A stretch of DNA of 64,000 nt. Source: Kribbella soli (GTDB lineage: Bacteria > Actinomycetota > Actinomycetes > Propionibacteriales > Kribbellaceae). The first letter of the stretch is position 1; each line of letters starts with the position of its first letter. The stretch is from NCBI RefSeq assembly GCF_004331345.1, contig NZ_SJJZ01000003.1, forward strand, positions 1,612,001 through 1,676,000. Direction: 5' to 3'. Shown one piece after another: positions 42,613-50,646 of this stretch. The notes beneath the pieces were generated by a model. The model ran no database searches, was not told where the DNA came from, and saw only the letters and a list, made by a program, of their open reading frames with translations. A program made the translations under genes and the position numbers.

Positions 42613-43872
42613 TCAGGCCCGCAGTTCGTCGATCTCCCGCCAGACGGCGGACGCCTGCCGGAAACTGTCGCTCTCCTCGTACAACTGGGCAGCGCGGCGA
42701 AGCACCTCGATGGCGGCCTGAACCTCTCCGGCCCCGCGCAGCGCGTCGGCCTGCCCACGGAGGGCAGTGATCAGCGGCAGTCCCGACAGCATCTCCGGCC
42801 CCTCGGTGACCTGCGCGTACAGCTCTGCCGCCCGGGACGGGTTGCCGGCCGCCAGTTCGTACTCCGCCCGCACCCGGAGCAGCGCCATCCGCTCCGAGGT
42901 CAGATCGGTGACCCCGGCGGCCGCCTCCGCGGTCGTCAACCAGGCCAGGGCCGACTCCGGATCGCCGGCCGCCAGCAGGATCGATGCCGTCGATCGGCAG
43001 AACCGCAGCCAGTCCAGCATCGACATCGACCCGAACTGCAGCAACGAGCCGGCCTGCTTCAGCTCCTCGACCGCTTCCTGTTGCCGGCCGAGGCGGACCA
43101 GCGCCATCCCGGTGAGCCAGTGGGCACGCCCGACGATCGCATGCTGACCCGTGGCCGCGGCGTCGGCCCGGAGTTCCTGCGTCAGGCGCTCCACGTCCTC
43201 GAGCTCACCGATCTCGCACAGAACCGAGACCAGCACACCGAGCAGCCGGACCCGCTCGTGGGGTGCGGCGGCCTCGGCGAGGAACTCCTCGGACAGCAAC
43301 TCTTCCGCGGCGTCGCGCGCCTGCCCGAACCGGCCGAGCTCACGCAAGGTCGAGGCACGGTCGATCGCCACCGAGATCCGGACGGCGGGCACCGCGCCGC
43401 TCAGTGCGGCGAGCATTTCGTCGAGCAGCTCGAGCCGGGCAGGGTGGTCACCCGCCGCCGCCAGGACCCGGCTGAGCTCGAGGCTGAGCTCCAGGACCTC
43501 GTCGCCGGCAGAGCGGCCCTTGGCCTGGGAAAGCTCGCGTTCGAGCACCTCTCGGGCGCCGGCGTAGTCGCCCAGGTCCACGAGGCTCCGGGCATACAAC
43601 TGCCCGGCCACCGCACTCGGACCGGAGGCCGGCGCTGAGGGATGCGGGGCGAAGACGTCGCGGTAGTCCTCGCCGAGCAGGTCCGCCGGAGTGGTCTCCA
43701 GCGCACGGGCCAGGTGCAGGATCACATCGAGCGTGGGCATCCGCTCCCCGGCCTCGAGCAAGGAGATATAGCTGGGGGTGACCATGTCACCGGCCAGCGC
43801 CTTCTGTGAGAGCCCCTTCTCCATCCGCAGCGTGCGCAGCCGATTGCCGAGATAGGGCTGAGTTGCTCTCAT
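42613..43872 (-). CDS. XRE-family regulator with TPR-like C-terminal domain
   Basis: A 419-residue regulator. Residues about 8 to 65 form a Cro/CI-type HTH (LGNRLRTLRMEKGLSQKALA then SYISLLEAGERMPTLDVILHLARAL). The rest is helical with TPR-like repeats (AREVLERELSQAKG, QARDAAEELLSEEFLAEA, AVEELKQAGSLLQF). This layout is common in actinobacterial regulators of secondary metabolism and in peptide-sensing proteins. The ribosome site is weak. Upstream, a possible TTGACC/TATTCT pair (43940-43945 and 43919-43924 on the minus strand) has a short 15-base spacer. It lies in the middle of the cluster and is a second candidate regulator. Confidence 0.87.
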   Translation of the reverse strand: MRATQPYLGNRLRTLRMEKGLSQKALAGDMVTPSYISLLEAGERMPTLDVILHLARALETTPADLLGEDYRDVFAPHPSAPASGPSAVAGQLYARSLVDLGDYAGAREVLERELSQAKGRSAGDEVLELSLELSRVLAAAGDHPARLELLDEMLAALSGAVPAVRISVAIDRASTLRELGRFGQARDAAEELLSEEFLAEAAAPHERVRLLGVLVSVLCEIGELEDVERLTQELRADAAATGQHAIVGRAHWLTGMALVRLGRQQEAVEELKQAGSLLQFGSMSMLDWLRFCRSTASILLAAGDPESALAWLTTAEAAAGVTDLTSERMALLRVRAEYELAAGNPSRAAELYAQVTEGPEMLSGLPLITALRGQADALRGAGEVQAAIEVLRRAAQLYEESDSFRQASAVWREIDELRA

Positions 43873-44009
43873 TTCGGGGGCGCCTTTCGACGTTTGCAGC
43901 CTAAAACCGAACCCCTCTAGAATAACAGGAGAAATCTCTGGTCAAGACAATAGTCAGCGCGGTGTGACCATCCAGTGACAAGGCCCGCGACAACCGTCTC
44001 GCGAGTGCC

Positions 44010-45239
44010 TCAGCGCGCGTGCACGACGACCGGCAGCCGCACGACACCGTTGACGAAGTTCGAGGCCAGGTGCTGCACCGGACCGGTGAGCTCGAACCGG
44101 ACGACGCGCTTCATCAACTCCTCGATCACCAGCCGCAGGCCGACCCTGGCCGCGTGCGCACCGATACAGAAATGCGGACCGAACCCGAATGCCAGGTGCG
44201 GGTTGTGCGCACGCCACGGGTCGAATCGGAACGGATCCTCGAAAACCGACTCGTCACGGTTGGCCGAGCCGACCCAGGCAGCGACGAGATCGCCTTTCCG
44301 GACCGGCTGACCGCCCAGAACCACGTCCTGCGTCACGAGGCGGAGCAGGTGGTTGGTCGGAGTCGCCCAGCGGAGCGCCTCGTCGAGCAGCAGATCGGCG
44401 TCACCGGACGCCGTCACCCGCTCCCACAGCAACGGCTGCTCGGCCATCACCAGGACCAGGTGGTGGATGATCTGCGGCGTCGTGATCGCGGCGCCCATGG
44501 TGAAGGCGTAGACGTTGATCATCACCTCCTCGTCCGTCAGCGGCCTGCCCTCCAGTTCGGCGGCGCCCAGCGCACTGACGAGATCGTCGGCGGGCTGGGC
44601 ACGCCGCTTGGCCAGGAGCTCCGAGAAGCAGGTCAGCAGCTCGAGGTGGGCGAGCATCAGGGTCTCCGGCCCACTACCTCGAGCCAGGGTCGGGTCCTCC
44701 GGCGCGACACCGGCCATCGTCCACCGGGAGAGATCGTCCCAGTGCTCGCGGGGCAGCCCGATGATGTCGGCGGCCGCAAGCATCGGCAGAACCGTCAGTT
44801 CCCGGACCAGGTCGACCTCCCCGCGACCGGCGACCGCATCGACGAGCCCGGTCATCAGCGGGCGGACGATCGGCTCCCGGTCCCGGACCCGGGACGCGGA
44901 CAGGTGCCGCATCCCCGAGGTTCGCAACGACCGGTGGCCCCGACCGTCGATCAGGTTGATCGCCTTACCGGCCTCGGGGTCACCTTGCAGCACCGAAAGC
45001 ATGGTGCTGTGCTCGGACGTGAAGTGTTCCGCGTCGCGCAGGACACCGAGGACGTCGTCGTACCGGGTCACCGACCAGAACGGCGTACCGTCCGGCGCGA
45101 GCTGCTGCCAGACCGGCGCCTCGGCACGCAGCCGTCGCCAGGCGCTGTGCGGTGCGCCGGTGCGGTAGAACTCGGCCGGGTACAGGTCGATGGTGGCGTT
45201 GCCCGGCAGCTCGTCGCTGTCGTAAGGCTCCATGCGCAT
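44010..45239 (-). CDS. Cytochrome P450
   Basis: A P450 of 409 residues. The heme loop is FGFGPHFCIGAHAAR with the axial Cys, and the K-helix E-x-x-R is EALRWAT. The I-helix, where most members have A-G-x-D/E-T-T, reads FTMGAAITTPQ: Ile replaces the acid. It lies 13 bases after the A-PCP-reductase gene and is the last gene of the right NRPS operon. It probably oxidises a carrier-bound residue or the released peptide, for example by beta-hydroxylation or aryl coupling; neither is proven. ATG 45239 or ATG 45233 may be the start. Confidence 0.92.
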   Translation of the reverse strand: MRMEPYDSDELPGNATIDLYPAEFYRTGAPHSAWRRLRAEAPVWQQLAPDGTPFWSVTRYDDVLGVLRDAEHFTSEHSTMLSVLQGDPEAGKAINLIDGRGHRSLRTSGMRHLSASRVRDREPIVRPLMTGLVDAVAGRGEVDLVRELTVLPMLAAADIIGLPREHWDDLSRWTMAGVAPEDPTLARGSGPETLMLAHLELLTCFSELLAKRRAQPADDLVSALGAAELEGRPLTDEEVMINVYAFTMGAAITTPQIIHHLVLVMAEQPLLWERVTASGDADLLLDEALRWATPTNHLLRLVTQDVVLGGQPVRKGDLVAAWVGSANRDESVFEDPFRFDPWRAHNPHLAFGFGPHFCIGAHAARVGLRLVIEELMKRVVRFELTGPVQHLASNFVNGVVRLPVVVHAR

Positions 45240-45252
45240 GACAGTGCCCCGG

Positions 45253-48200
45253 TCAGCCGACGGCGTACTCGGCATGCCGCGCCGCGCGACGCACCCGCCG
45301 GTAGTGCGCGGTGTACCGCCGCAACACACCCGCGTCGGCGCCGGCAGGCCGGATACCGGCCTCGGCCAGCAGACTCAGACTGCGCGACCGCGAGCAACCG
45401 GTGCCGGCCGCGCCGAACAGATCCGTGAGACTCTCCTCCAGCAACTGGTCCGGTACGTCGGGACCGGCCGCCGGCAGCATCGCCAGCAACCCGGCCAGAT
45501 CGTCGTCCAGGCGGTCGGACAACGCCTGTTCCCGCAACCGCAGCCAGAAGTCCCGGTAGGACACGGGTTCCAGGTCGAACTCGGCAGCGAACTCGGACAA
45601 CAGGTCGTCGAGGCGAATCGGCTCGGCCTGCGCGAGATGGAACCAGCCTCGCGCTCCGGTCCGTACGCCGGCCGTCACCAAGGTGGTGACCTGGTCGATC
45701 GGGGTGTAGTCGAGCGCGATCGAACTGCGGAACGCCAGGCCGAGCCGGACGTTCCACCGAACGATCAGGTCGGGCAGGCTCTTCGGGGACGGCACTCCGG
45801 TCACCGAGTGCGGCATCACCTCACCGAGCCGGTAGACCGCCACCGCGAGCCCGCGGCCGGCGGCCTCCTCGACCAGCCGCTCCGCGGCCCACTTCGACAG
45901 GCTGTACCCATTCGTTGCTGGTGGCAACTGAGTCGGTGCCGACTCGGTCCGGCCGGGGGTTGCCTCCAGCATGCTCAGACTCGAGATGTGGTGCAGCGGC
46001 TTGTGCCGTTTGCTGACGGCCAGCCGGAGGACCTCCGCGGTCCCCAGCACGTTGGCGGCGCGATGCGACTGGTATCCGAGCACCAGGTTCACCATGGCGC
46101 CGTTGTGTACGACGACGTCGATCGTCGAGGCCAACCGATCCCATTCGTCGTCCCCGAGACCGAACCGCGGCAGGCCGAGGTCGCCGACGACCGGGACCAC
46201 GCGATCGAGCTCGGTGGCGTCGAGATGGTAGAAGAGCAGGCTGTCGTGGATCCGGTCGAGCGCGGACGCCGCGTCCTCGGCACGCACCAGGCAGTGCACG
46301 ACTCCGTCGGTGTGCCGGAGCAGACCGTGCAGGAGATGCGTTCCGATGAAGCCGGTGGCACCGGTGAGGAAGACGTGGTCGCAGGTCGTCACCGGCTCGC
46401 CGACCGGTCGCACGTCGTCCGCGAGCACCGTGTCCACGAACAGGGTGTCCGCGACGGCGGCCGGCAACTCCTCCTCGGGATCCTCACCGGCAGCCGGGCC
46501 GGCGGCGATCCGTTCGGTCAGTGCGGCAACCGTCGGTGCGGCAACCAGGTCCTGCACCGTCAGCGACGTGCCCAGCGCCTCGTTGATCTGCAACGTCAGC
46601 CGTACGGCGGTCAACGAGTCTCCGCCGGCCGCGAAGAAGTCGCCCTCGGGACCACCCGGCACCAACCGGTTCCACGCCGCCTGCACGGCCGCAGCGACCG
46701 GATCGCCGCCTTCGCCCGCCGCGGTGTGGTGGTACTCGGCCGCGAGCGCAGCCAGCTGGTTCCGGTCGAGTTTGCCGTTCTGGTTCAGCGGCATCGTCTC
46801 GACCTGGATGATCCGCGACGGCACGAGGCCCGCGGGCAGCGCCCGGCGTGCGTGGTCGAGGACCGAGGCCGGCTCGATCGGGTCCCGGCCGGTCACGAAC
46901 CCGGCCAGACAGTTGCGGCCGGCCGGATCGGCGTACACGGCCGCCCGGGCGTCGCTCAGTCCGGGACAGTCGCGCAGTACCGCCTCGATCTCGCCGATCT
47001 CGACGCGCATCCCGTTGACCTTGACCTGGTCGTCGGTGCGGCCGCGGAACCCGACCAGACCGTCGGCGCCGATCACCGCTCGATCGCCGGTCCGGTACAG
47101 CCGGCCGGTCGGCAACTCCGGCAGGTGGTTGTCGGCGAACGCGAGGTTCGTCCGCTCCGGGTCGTCGAGATACCCCGCGCCGATGCACTCCCCGCCGATC
47201 CACAGGTCGCCGACCTCCCCGCGATCGACCGGTCGCAGGTCCGCTCCGAGGATCGCCAGGCAGGTGTTCGCGATCGGCAGGCCGATCGGGATCCGCTCGG
47301 CGTCGACATCGCGGACCTCGTGGAAGACCATGCCGATCGATGCCTCGGTGGGCCCGTAGGTGTTGGTGATCCGGACCTGCGGGAGCAGCCGGCGGAACGT
47401 CTGCACCGGACCGGCCAGCATCTCTTCACCGCCGATCAGGAGATGCCGCATCGAACGCAACTGCCGGACCATCGGCGGCTGGGCGGCCAGCAGCTCCACC
47501 AGCACGTTGAAGACCGACGGAACGAAGTCGGTCATCGTCACGGCATGCCGCTCGATCGTCGCGACGACGTCCTGCAGGTCGACGACTCCCGACCGGTCGG
47601 GGATGACGACCTGGGCGCCCTTCGTCAGCGGCCACAGCATCTGCCAGACGCTGGAGTCGAACACGTGCGGGCTGTTCTGCAGTACGACGTCGTCCGGCGT
47701 GTCCCCGAACCGCTGCGACATGTACGCGAAGCGGTTGCGCAGGCCGCGATGGATGTTCAGCGCACACTTCGGCGTTCCGGTCGAACCCGAGGTGTAGAAG
47801 CCGTAGATCAGGTCGTCGAGACCTGGCAGGCGGTCGATTCCAGCCGGGCGCCCGTTGTCGTCCGGCCCGGTCAGATCGATGTCCAGCACGGCTGTGGGCA
47901 GCGGCTGCTCCGTGCCGGCCCGAACGAGCGCGAGCTTCGGACGCATCGCGTTGAGCACCTGGTCGAGCCGGGCCGCGGGCCAGCAGGCATCCATCGGGAC
48001 GAACGGAGCACCGATCCGCATCGTGGCCAGCATGGCGATCGGAATCTCCAGCCCGGTGGACAGCACGAACGGCGTCAGGTCACCCGGACCGACTCCGGCG
48101 TCGAGCATCCGGCGGGCCAGCCTGGCGCTGAGCGCGTCCAGGTCGCGGTAGCTGAGAGTCCGGCCGAGATGACTGACGGCCGGTGCGTCCGGCCGCTCGG

Positions 48201-48279
48201 CGGCCTGCCGGAGAAAGAGGTCCACGACCGTGTCGTCGTCGTGGTGGTCGAGGGTCGGGCCGACAATCATCGATGACAT
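45253..48279 (-). CDS. NRPS A-PCP-thioester reductase
   Basis: A 1008-residue protein. The A domain (about 20 to 515) has FYTSGSTGTPKCALNIHRG, TYGPTEAS, YRTGDR, TDDQVKVNGMRVEIGE and NQNGKLDR. The pocket by hand alignment is D-S-W-D-L-G-T-I-G-K. PCP Ser555 is in FFAAGGDSLTA. From about 630 a reductase domain starts with FLTGATGFIGTHLL, has the catalytic Y-x-x-x-K in NGYSLSKWAAERLVEEA, and ends like the myxochelin/CAR-type R domains. There is no C domain. It could reduce its own amino acid to an aldehyde or alcohol, or release the finished chain if another C domain acts on this PCP. ATG 48279 has AGGAG 6 bases upstream. Confidence 0.92.
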   Translation of the reverse strand: MSSMIVGPTLDHHDDDTVVDLFLRQAAERPDAPAVSHLGRTLSYRDLDALSARLARRMLDAGVGPGDLTPFVLSTGLEIPIAMLATMRIGAPFVPMDACWPAARLDQVLNAMRPKLALVRAGTEQPLPTAVLDIDLTGPDDNGRPAGIDRLPGLDDLIYGFYTSGSTGTPKCALNIHRGLRNRFAYMSQRFGDTPDDVVLQNSPHVFDSSVWQMLWPLTKGAQVVIPDRSGVVDLQDVVATIERHAVTMTDFVPSVFNVLVELLAAQPPMVRQLRSMRHLLIGGEEMLAGPVQTFRRLLPQVRITNTYGPTEASIGMVFHEVRDVDAERIPIGLPIANTCLAILGADLRPVDRGEVGDLWIGGECIGAGYLDDPERTNLAFADNHLPELPTGRLYRTGDRAVIGADGLVGFRGRTDDQVKVNGMRVEIGEIEAVLRDCPGLSDARAAVYADPAGRNCLAGFVTGRDPIEPASVLDHARRALPAGLVPSRIIQVETMPLNQNGKLDRNQLAALAAEYHHTAAGEGGDPVAAAVQAAWNRLVPGGPEGDFFAAGGDSLTAVRLTLQINEALGTSLTVQDLVAAPTVAALTERIAAGPAAGEDPEEELPAAVADTLFVDTVLADDVRPVGEPVTTCDHVFLTGATGFIGTHLLHGLLRHTDGVVHCLVRAEDAASALDRIHDSLLFYHLDATELDRVVPVVGDLGLPRFGLGDDEWDRLASTIDVVVHNGAMVNLVLGYQSHRAANVLGTAEVLRLAVSKRHKPLHHISSLSMLEATPGRTESAPTQLPPATNGYSLSKWAAERLVEEAAGRGLAVAVYRLGEVMPHSVTGVPSPKSLPDLIVRWNVRLGLAFRSSIALDYTPIDQVTTLVTAGVRTGARGWFHLAQAEPIRLDDLLSEFAAEFDLEPVSYRDFWLRLREQALSDRLDDDLAGLLAMLPAAGPDVPDQLLEESLTDLFGAAGTGCSRSRSLSLLAEAGIRPAGADAGVLRRYTAHYRRVRRAARHAEYAVG

Positions 48280-48295
48280 CGGAACTCCTGGTGAC

Positions 48296-49450
48296 TTAGC
48301 TGGTGACGGAAGCGACGACGTCCTGATCGTCGGCGGGACTGGCGGATCGGTGACGCCGCGCGGCGACCACGGAGCGACCGCGTTCGCGCTGGCCGAGCTC
48401 GGACCACAAGGTCGCGGGCGGTCCTGCCAGCGCCGCGCTGTCCCGGATCGCCAGGTAGTACCTGCCGAGATCGGCTTGCGCCGCCAGGCCGCGGGCGCCA
48501 TGGGTCTGCAAGGCTGTCCGGGTCGCAGCCGTCGCGGCTTCGAGTCCGAGTCCGAGCGCCTGCCCGGCGGCCAGCGGATCCGGTACGCCGCCGTCGTCGA
48601 TCAGCCGCGCGACACCGCGGACGGCGAGCTCCGCGGCCCGGAGCGCCACCCAGGCACGGGCGAGCGGGAAACTGACGCCCTGGTTGGCGAGCAGCGGCCG
48701 GTCGAACTGCCGCCGTTGCTGTGCGTACGCCGCTGCTCGGGCGTGTGCGCCGTACCCGAGGCCCACCAGCCACGCGGCGTGCCGGACCCGGAGCCTGGCC
48801 AGCAGACCGTCGGGATCGGACAGCGGCCACCCCGTTCCGAGACTCCCGACCATGTGCCGGTCGTCGACCTCGATGGACCCGAGCTCGATCGTCCGCACGC
48901 CACCCGCGACCCGGCTGGTGAGTCGCGCAACCGTCGCCGGGTCGAGCAGGACCAGCAGCACTTCATTGCCGGAGGCAACCGCCGTGCAGATCGCGGAGGC
49001 CTGCGACGAGGTGGCGCAGACCCGGCCGTCGAGCCGCCAGCCGGCCGGCACCGCAGTCGCAGCGGCCGGGCCGGTGAGTCCGCACACCTCCACCGGAGTT
49101 CCCCGCATCATCAGCTCGACCGGCAGCTCCTGCGGTCCACGCCGGACCGACAGCAGGTCGGCGAGGAGACCTGGCCCGTTGTAGCAGTCGGGCAGTCCGG
49201 CGCGGCCGAGCTCCTGTGCGACCACGGTGCCGGCTTCGATCCCGAGGTCCAGGCCGCCTACCTCGACGGGCACCTCCAGCTCGGTGGCCAGCACAGCCTT
49301 CAGTACGGTCGTCGCGTGCGCCTCGAGCTGCGATCGGGTCTCGCGAAGATCCGCGGGACCGTCGCAGATCACGTCCGGTCCGGTCGCCCGGATCGTGTCC
49401 CGGACGGTCCGTCCGAGCTGGCCGATCAAGGGGTCGGGGGGCAGCTTCAT
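48296..49450 (-). CDS. Acyl-CoA dehydrogenase-like flavoprotein, subunit 2
   Basis: A 384-residue ACAD-fold protein. The middle beta domain is weakly conserved (GWRLDGRVCATSSQASAICT). The C-terminal helical domain has YAQQRRQFDRPLLANQGVSF and QTHGARGLAAQADLGRYYLAIRDSAAL. It is coupled by ATGA to the related gene upstream, as in two-gene heteromeric ACADs. Such enzymes oxidise acyl-CoA or carrier-bound acyl groups; prolyl-carrier oxidases are one precedent. The catalytic base is not obvious here, so this may be the non-catalytic or FAD-sharing partner. Confidence 0.82.
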   Translation of the reverse strand: MKLPPDPLIGQLGRTVRDTIRATGPDVICDGPADLRETRSQLEAHATTVLKAVLATELEVPVEVGGLDLGIEAGTVVAQELGRAGLPDCYNGPGLLADLLSVRRGPQELPVELMMRGTPVEVCGLTGPAAATAVPAGWRLDGRVCATSSQASAICTAVASGNEVLLVLLDPATVARLTSRVAGGVRTIELGSIEVDDRHMVGSLGTGWPLSDPDGLLARLRVRHAAWLVGLGYGAHARAAAYAQQRRQFDRPLLANQGVSFPLARAWVALRAAELAVRGVARLIDDGGVPDPLAAGQALGLGLEAATAATRTALQTHGARGLAAQADLGRYYLAIRDSAALAGPPATLWSELGQRERGRSVVAARRHRSASPADDQDVVASVTS

Positions 49451-50646
49451 CGCAGATCACCTGTCTCGAGCTCGAGTCCGGAGGTGAGGCTCGAGACGAT
49501 CTCGAGCATCACCTGCGAGGTGCCGGCGGCGAGGGTCAGTCCGGGAGCCTCGCGGAAGGCCGATTCCAGGTCCCCGATCGCGTCCGGCGGGAGGCAGTCG
49601 TCCGCACCCGGCGGGTACAGCTGCGCTGCCCAGGTGGCGATCTCCTGAGCCGTCTCGCTCGTGTAGAGCTTGGCCGCTGCGGCAGCCGCGTCGTCACCGG
49701 CGCCGCGGTCCAGCCCGTCGAGTACGTCGTACGTCAGCAAGCGGCCCGCGGCTGCCATGGCGCCGAAGCGCCCGGCCTCTGCCAGCACGGCATCGGAGAC
49801 CGCCTCGGAGTTGGCGAGGCCGCCGACCGCGACACGGTGCCAGGCACGCGCCTTGAGCGAGTAGTCCAGCCCGGTGCGTTCCAGCGGCAGGCAGCGATTG
49901 AGCTCGGCCCACCCGTCGCCCTCCCGGCCGACCAGGCACTCGGCGCCGACACGGACATCGGTCAGCTCGACGCGGTCGAACTGCTCGTCACCCAGAGTCG
50001 GCAGGTTCGAGCGGTGCACACCCGGTGCGTCGAGATCGATCAGGAACAGGCTGATTCCGTCGTACTTCGAAGGGCCGTCGGCGGTCCGCAACGCACACAG
50101 AGCCAGGTCGCTCTGACCGGACTTGAGGCCGAACACCTTGACAGCGTCGAGTCGCCAGCCGTCGCCGTCACGACGGGCCGTTCCGGTCAGCGACGCCAGG
50201 TCGGAGCCGGACTCGGGTTCGGTGTAGAGAACGGTCGCGAAACGCTCCCCGGCCGCGAGCGCAGGGAGCAGCCGCTGCTTCTGTTCGGGGCTTCCGGCCG
50301 CCATCAGGAACGACCCGACGATCTGGATACTCAACACGTGCAGGGTGTCCGGCATGCCGGCCAGCACGAGCTCCTCCAGGACGGCGGCCGAAGCGACGTG
50401 GCCTGCTCCGCGACCGCCGTACTCCTCGGGCCAGCCTGGTGCCAGCAGTCGGCGGCGGCCGAGTTCGCGGTACAGGCTCCGCGCGTCGGGCTCCGACGCC
50501 CCAGGCGGTCTGCCGGCCGCCAGCCCGGCGGCCGCCGCGGCCCGTACGGCGGCGTACTCGGCCTGCACCGCCGGGTCCGCAAGGGCTTCGCCGACCGCAG
50601 CGGCCACATCGGGCAGGCCGGACGAGGATTCGGCCATCGACTCCAT
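49447..50646 (-). CDS. Acyl-CoA dehydrogenase-like flavoprotein, subunit 1
   Basis: A 399-residue ACAD. The flavin-side motif is VLYTEPESGSDLASLTGTARRDGDGWRLDAVKVF, shown here in two joined family blocks (residues near 140 to 175). LERTGLDYSLKARAWH and AAKLYTSETAQEIATWAAQL come from the C-terminal helical domain. The closing AGTSQVMLEIV matches the usual G-T-x-Q-I. It is coupled to the NRPS stop by a TGATG overlap and to the second ACAD by ATGA. Co-translation with NRPS genes suggests that it desaturates a carrier-bound residue or a CoA precursor. Confidence 0.85.
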   Translation of the reverse strand: MESMAESSSGLPDVAAAVGEALADPAVQAEYAAVRAAAAAGLAAGRPPGASEPDARSLYRELGRRRLLAPGWPEEYGGRGAGHVASAAVLEELVLAGMPDTLHVLSIQIVGSFLMAAGSPEQKQRLLPALAAGERFATVLYTEPESGSDLASLTGTARRDGDGWRLDAVKVFGLKSGQSDLALCALRTADGPSKYDGISLFLIDLDAPGVHRSNLPTLGDEQFDRVELTDVRVGAECLVGREGDGWAELNRCLPLERTGLDYSLKARAWHRVAVGGLANSEAVSDAVLAEAGRFGAMAAAGRLLTYDVLDGLDRGAGDDAAAAAAKLYTSETAQEIATWAAQLYPPGADDCLPPDAIGDLESAFREAPGLTLAAGTSQVMLEIVSSLTSGLELETGDLR

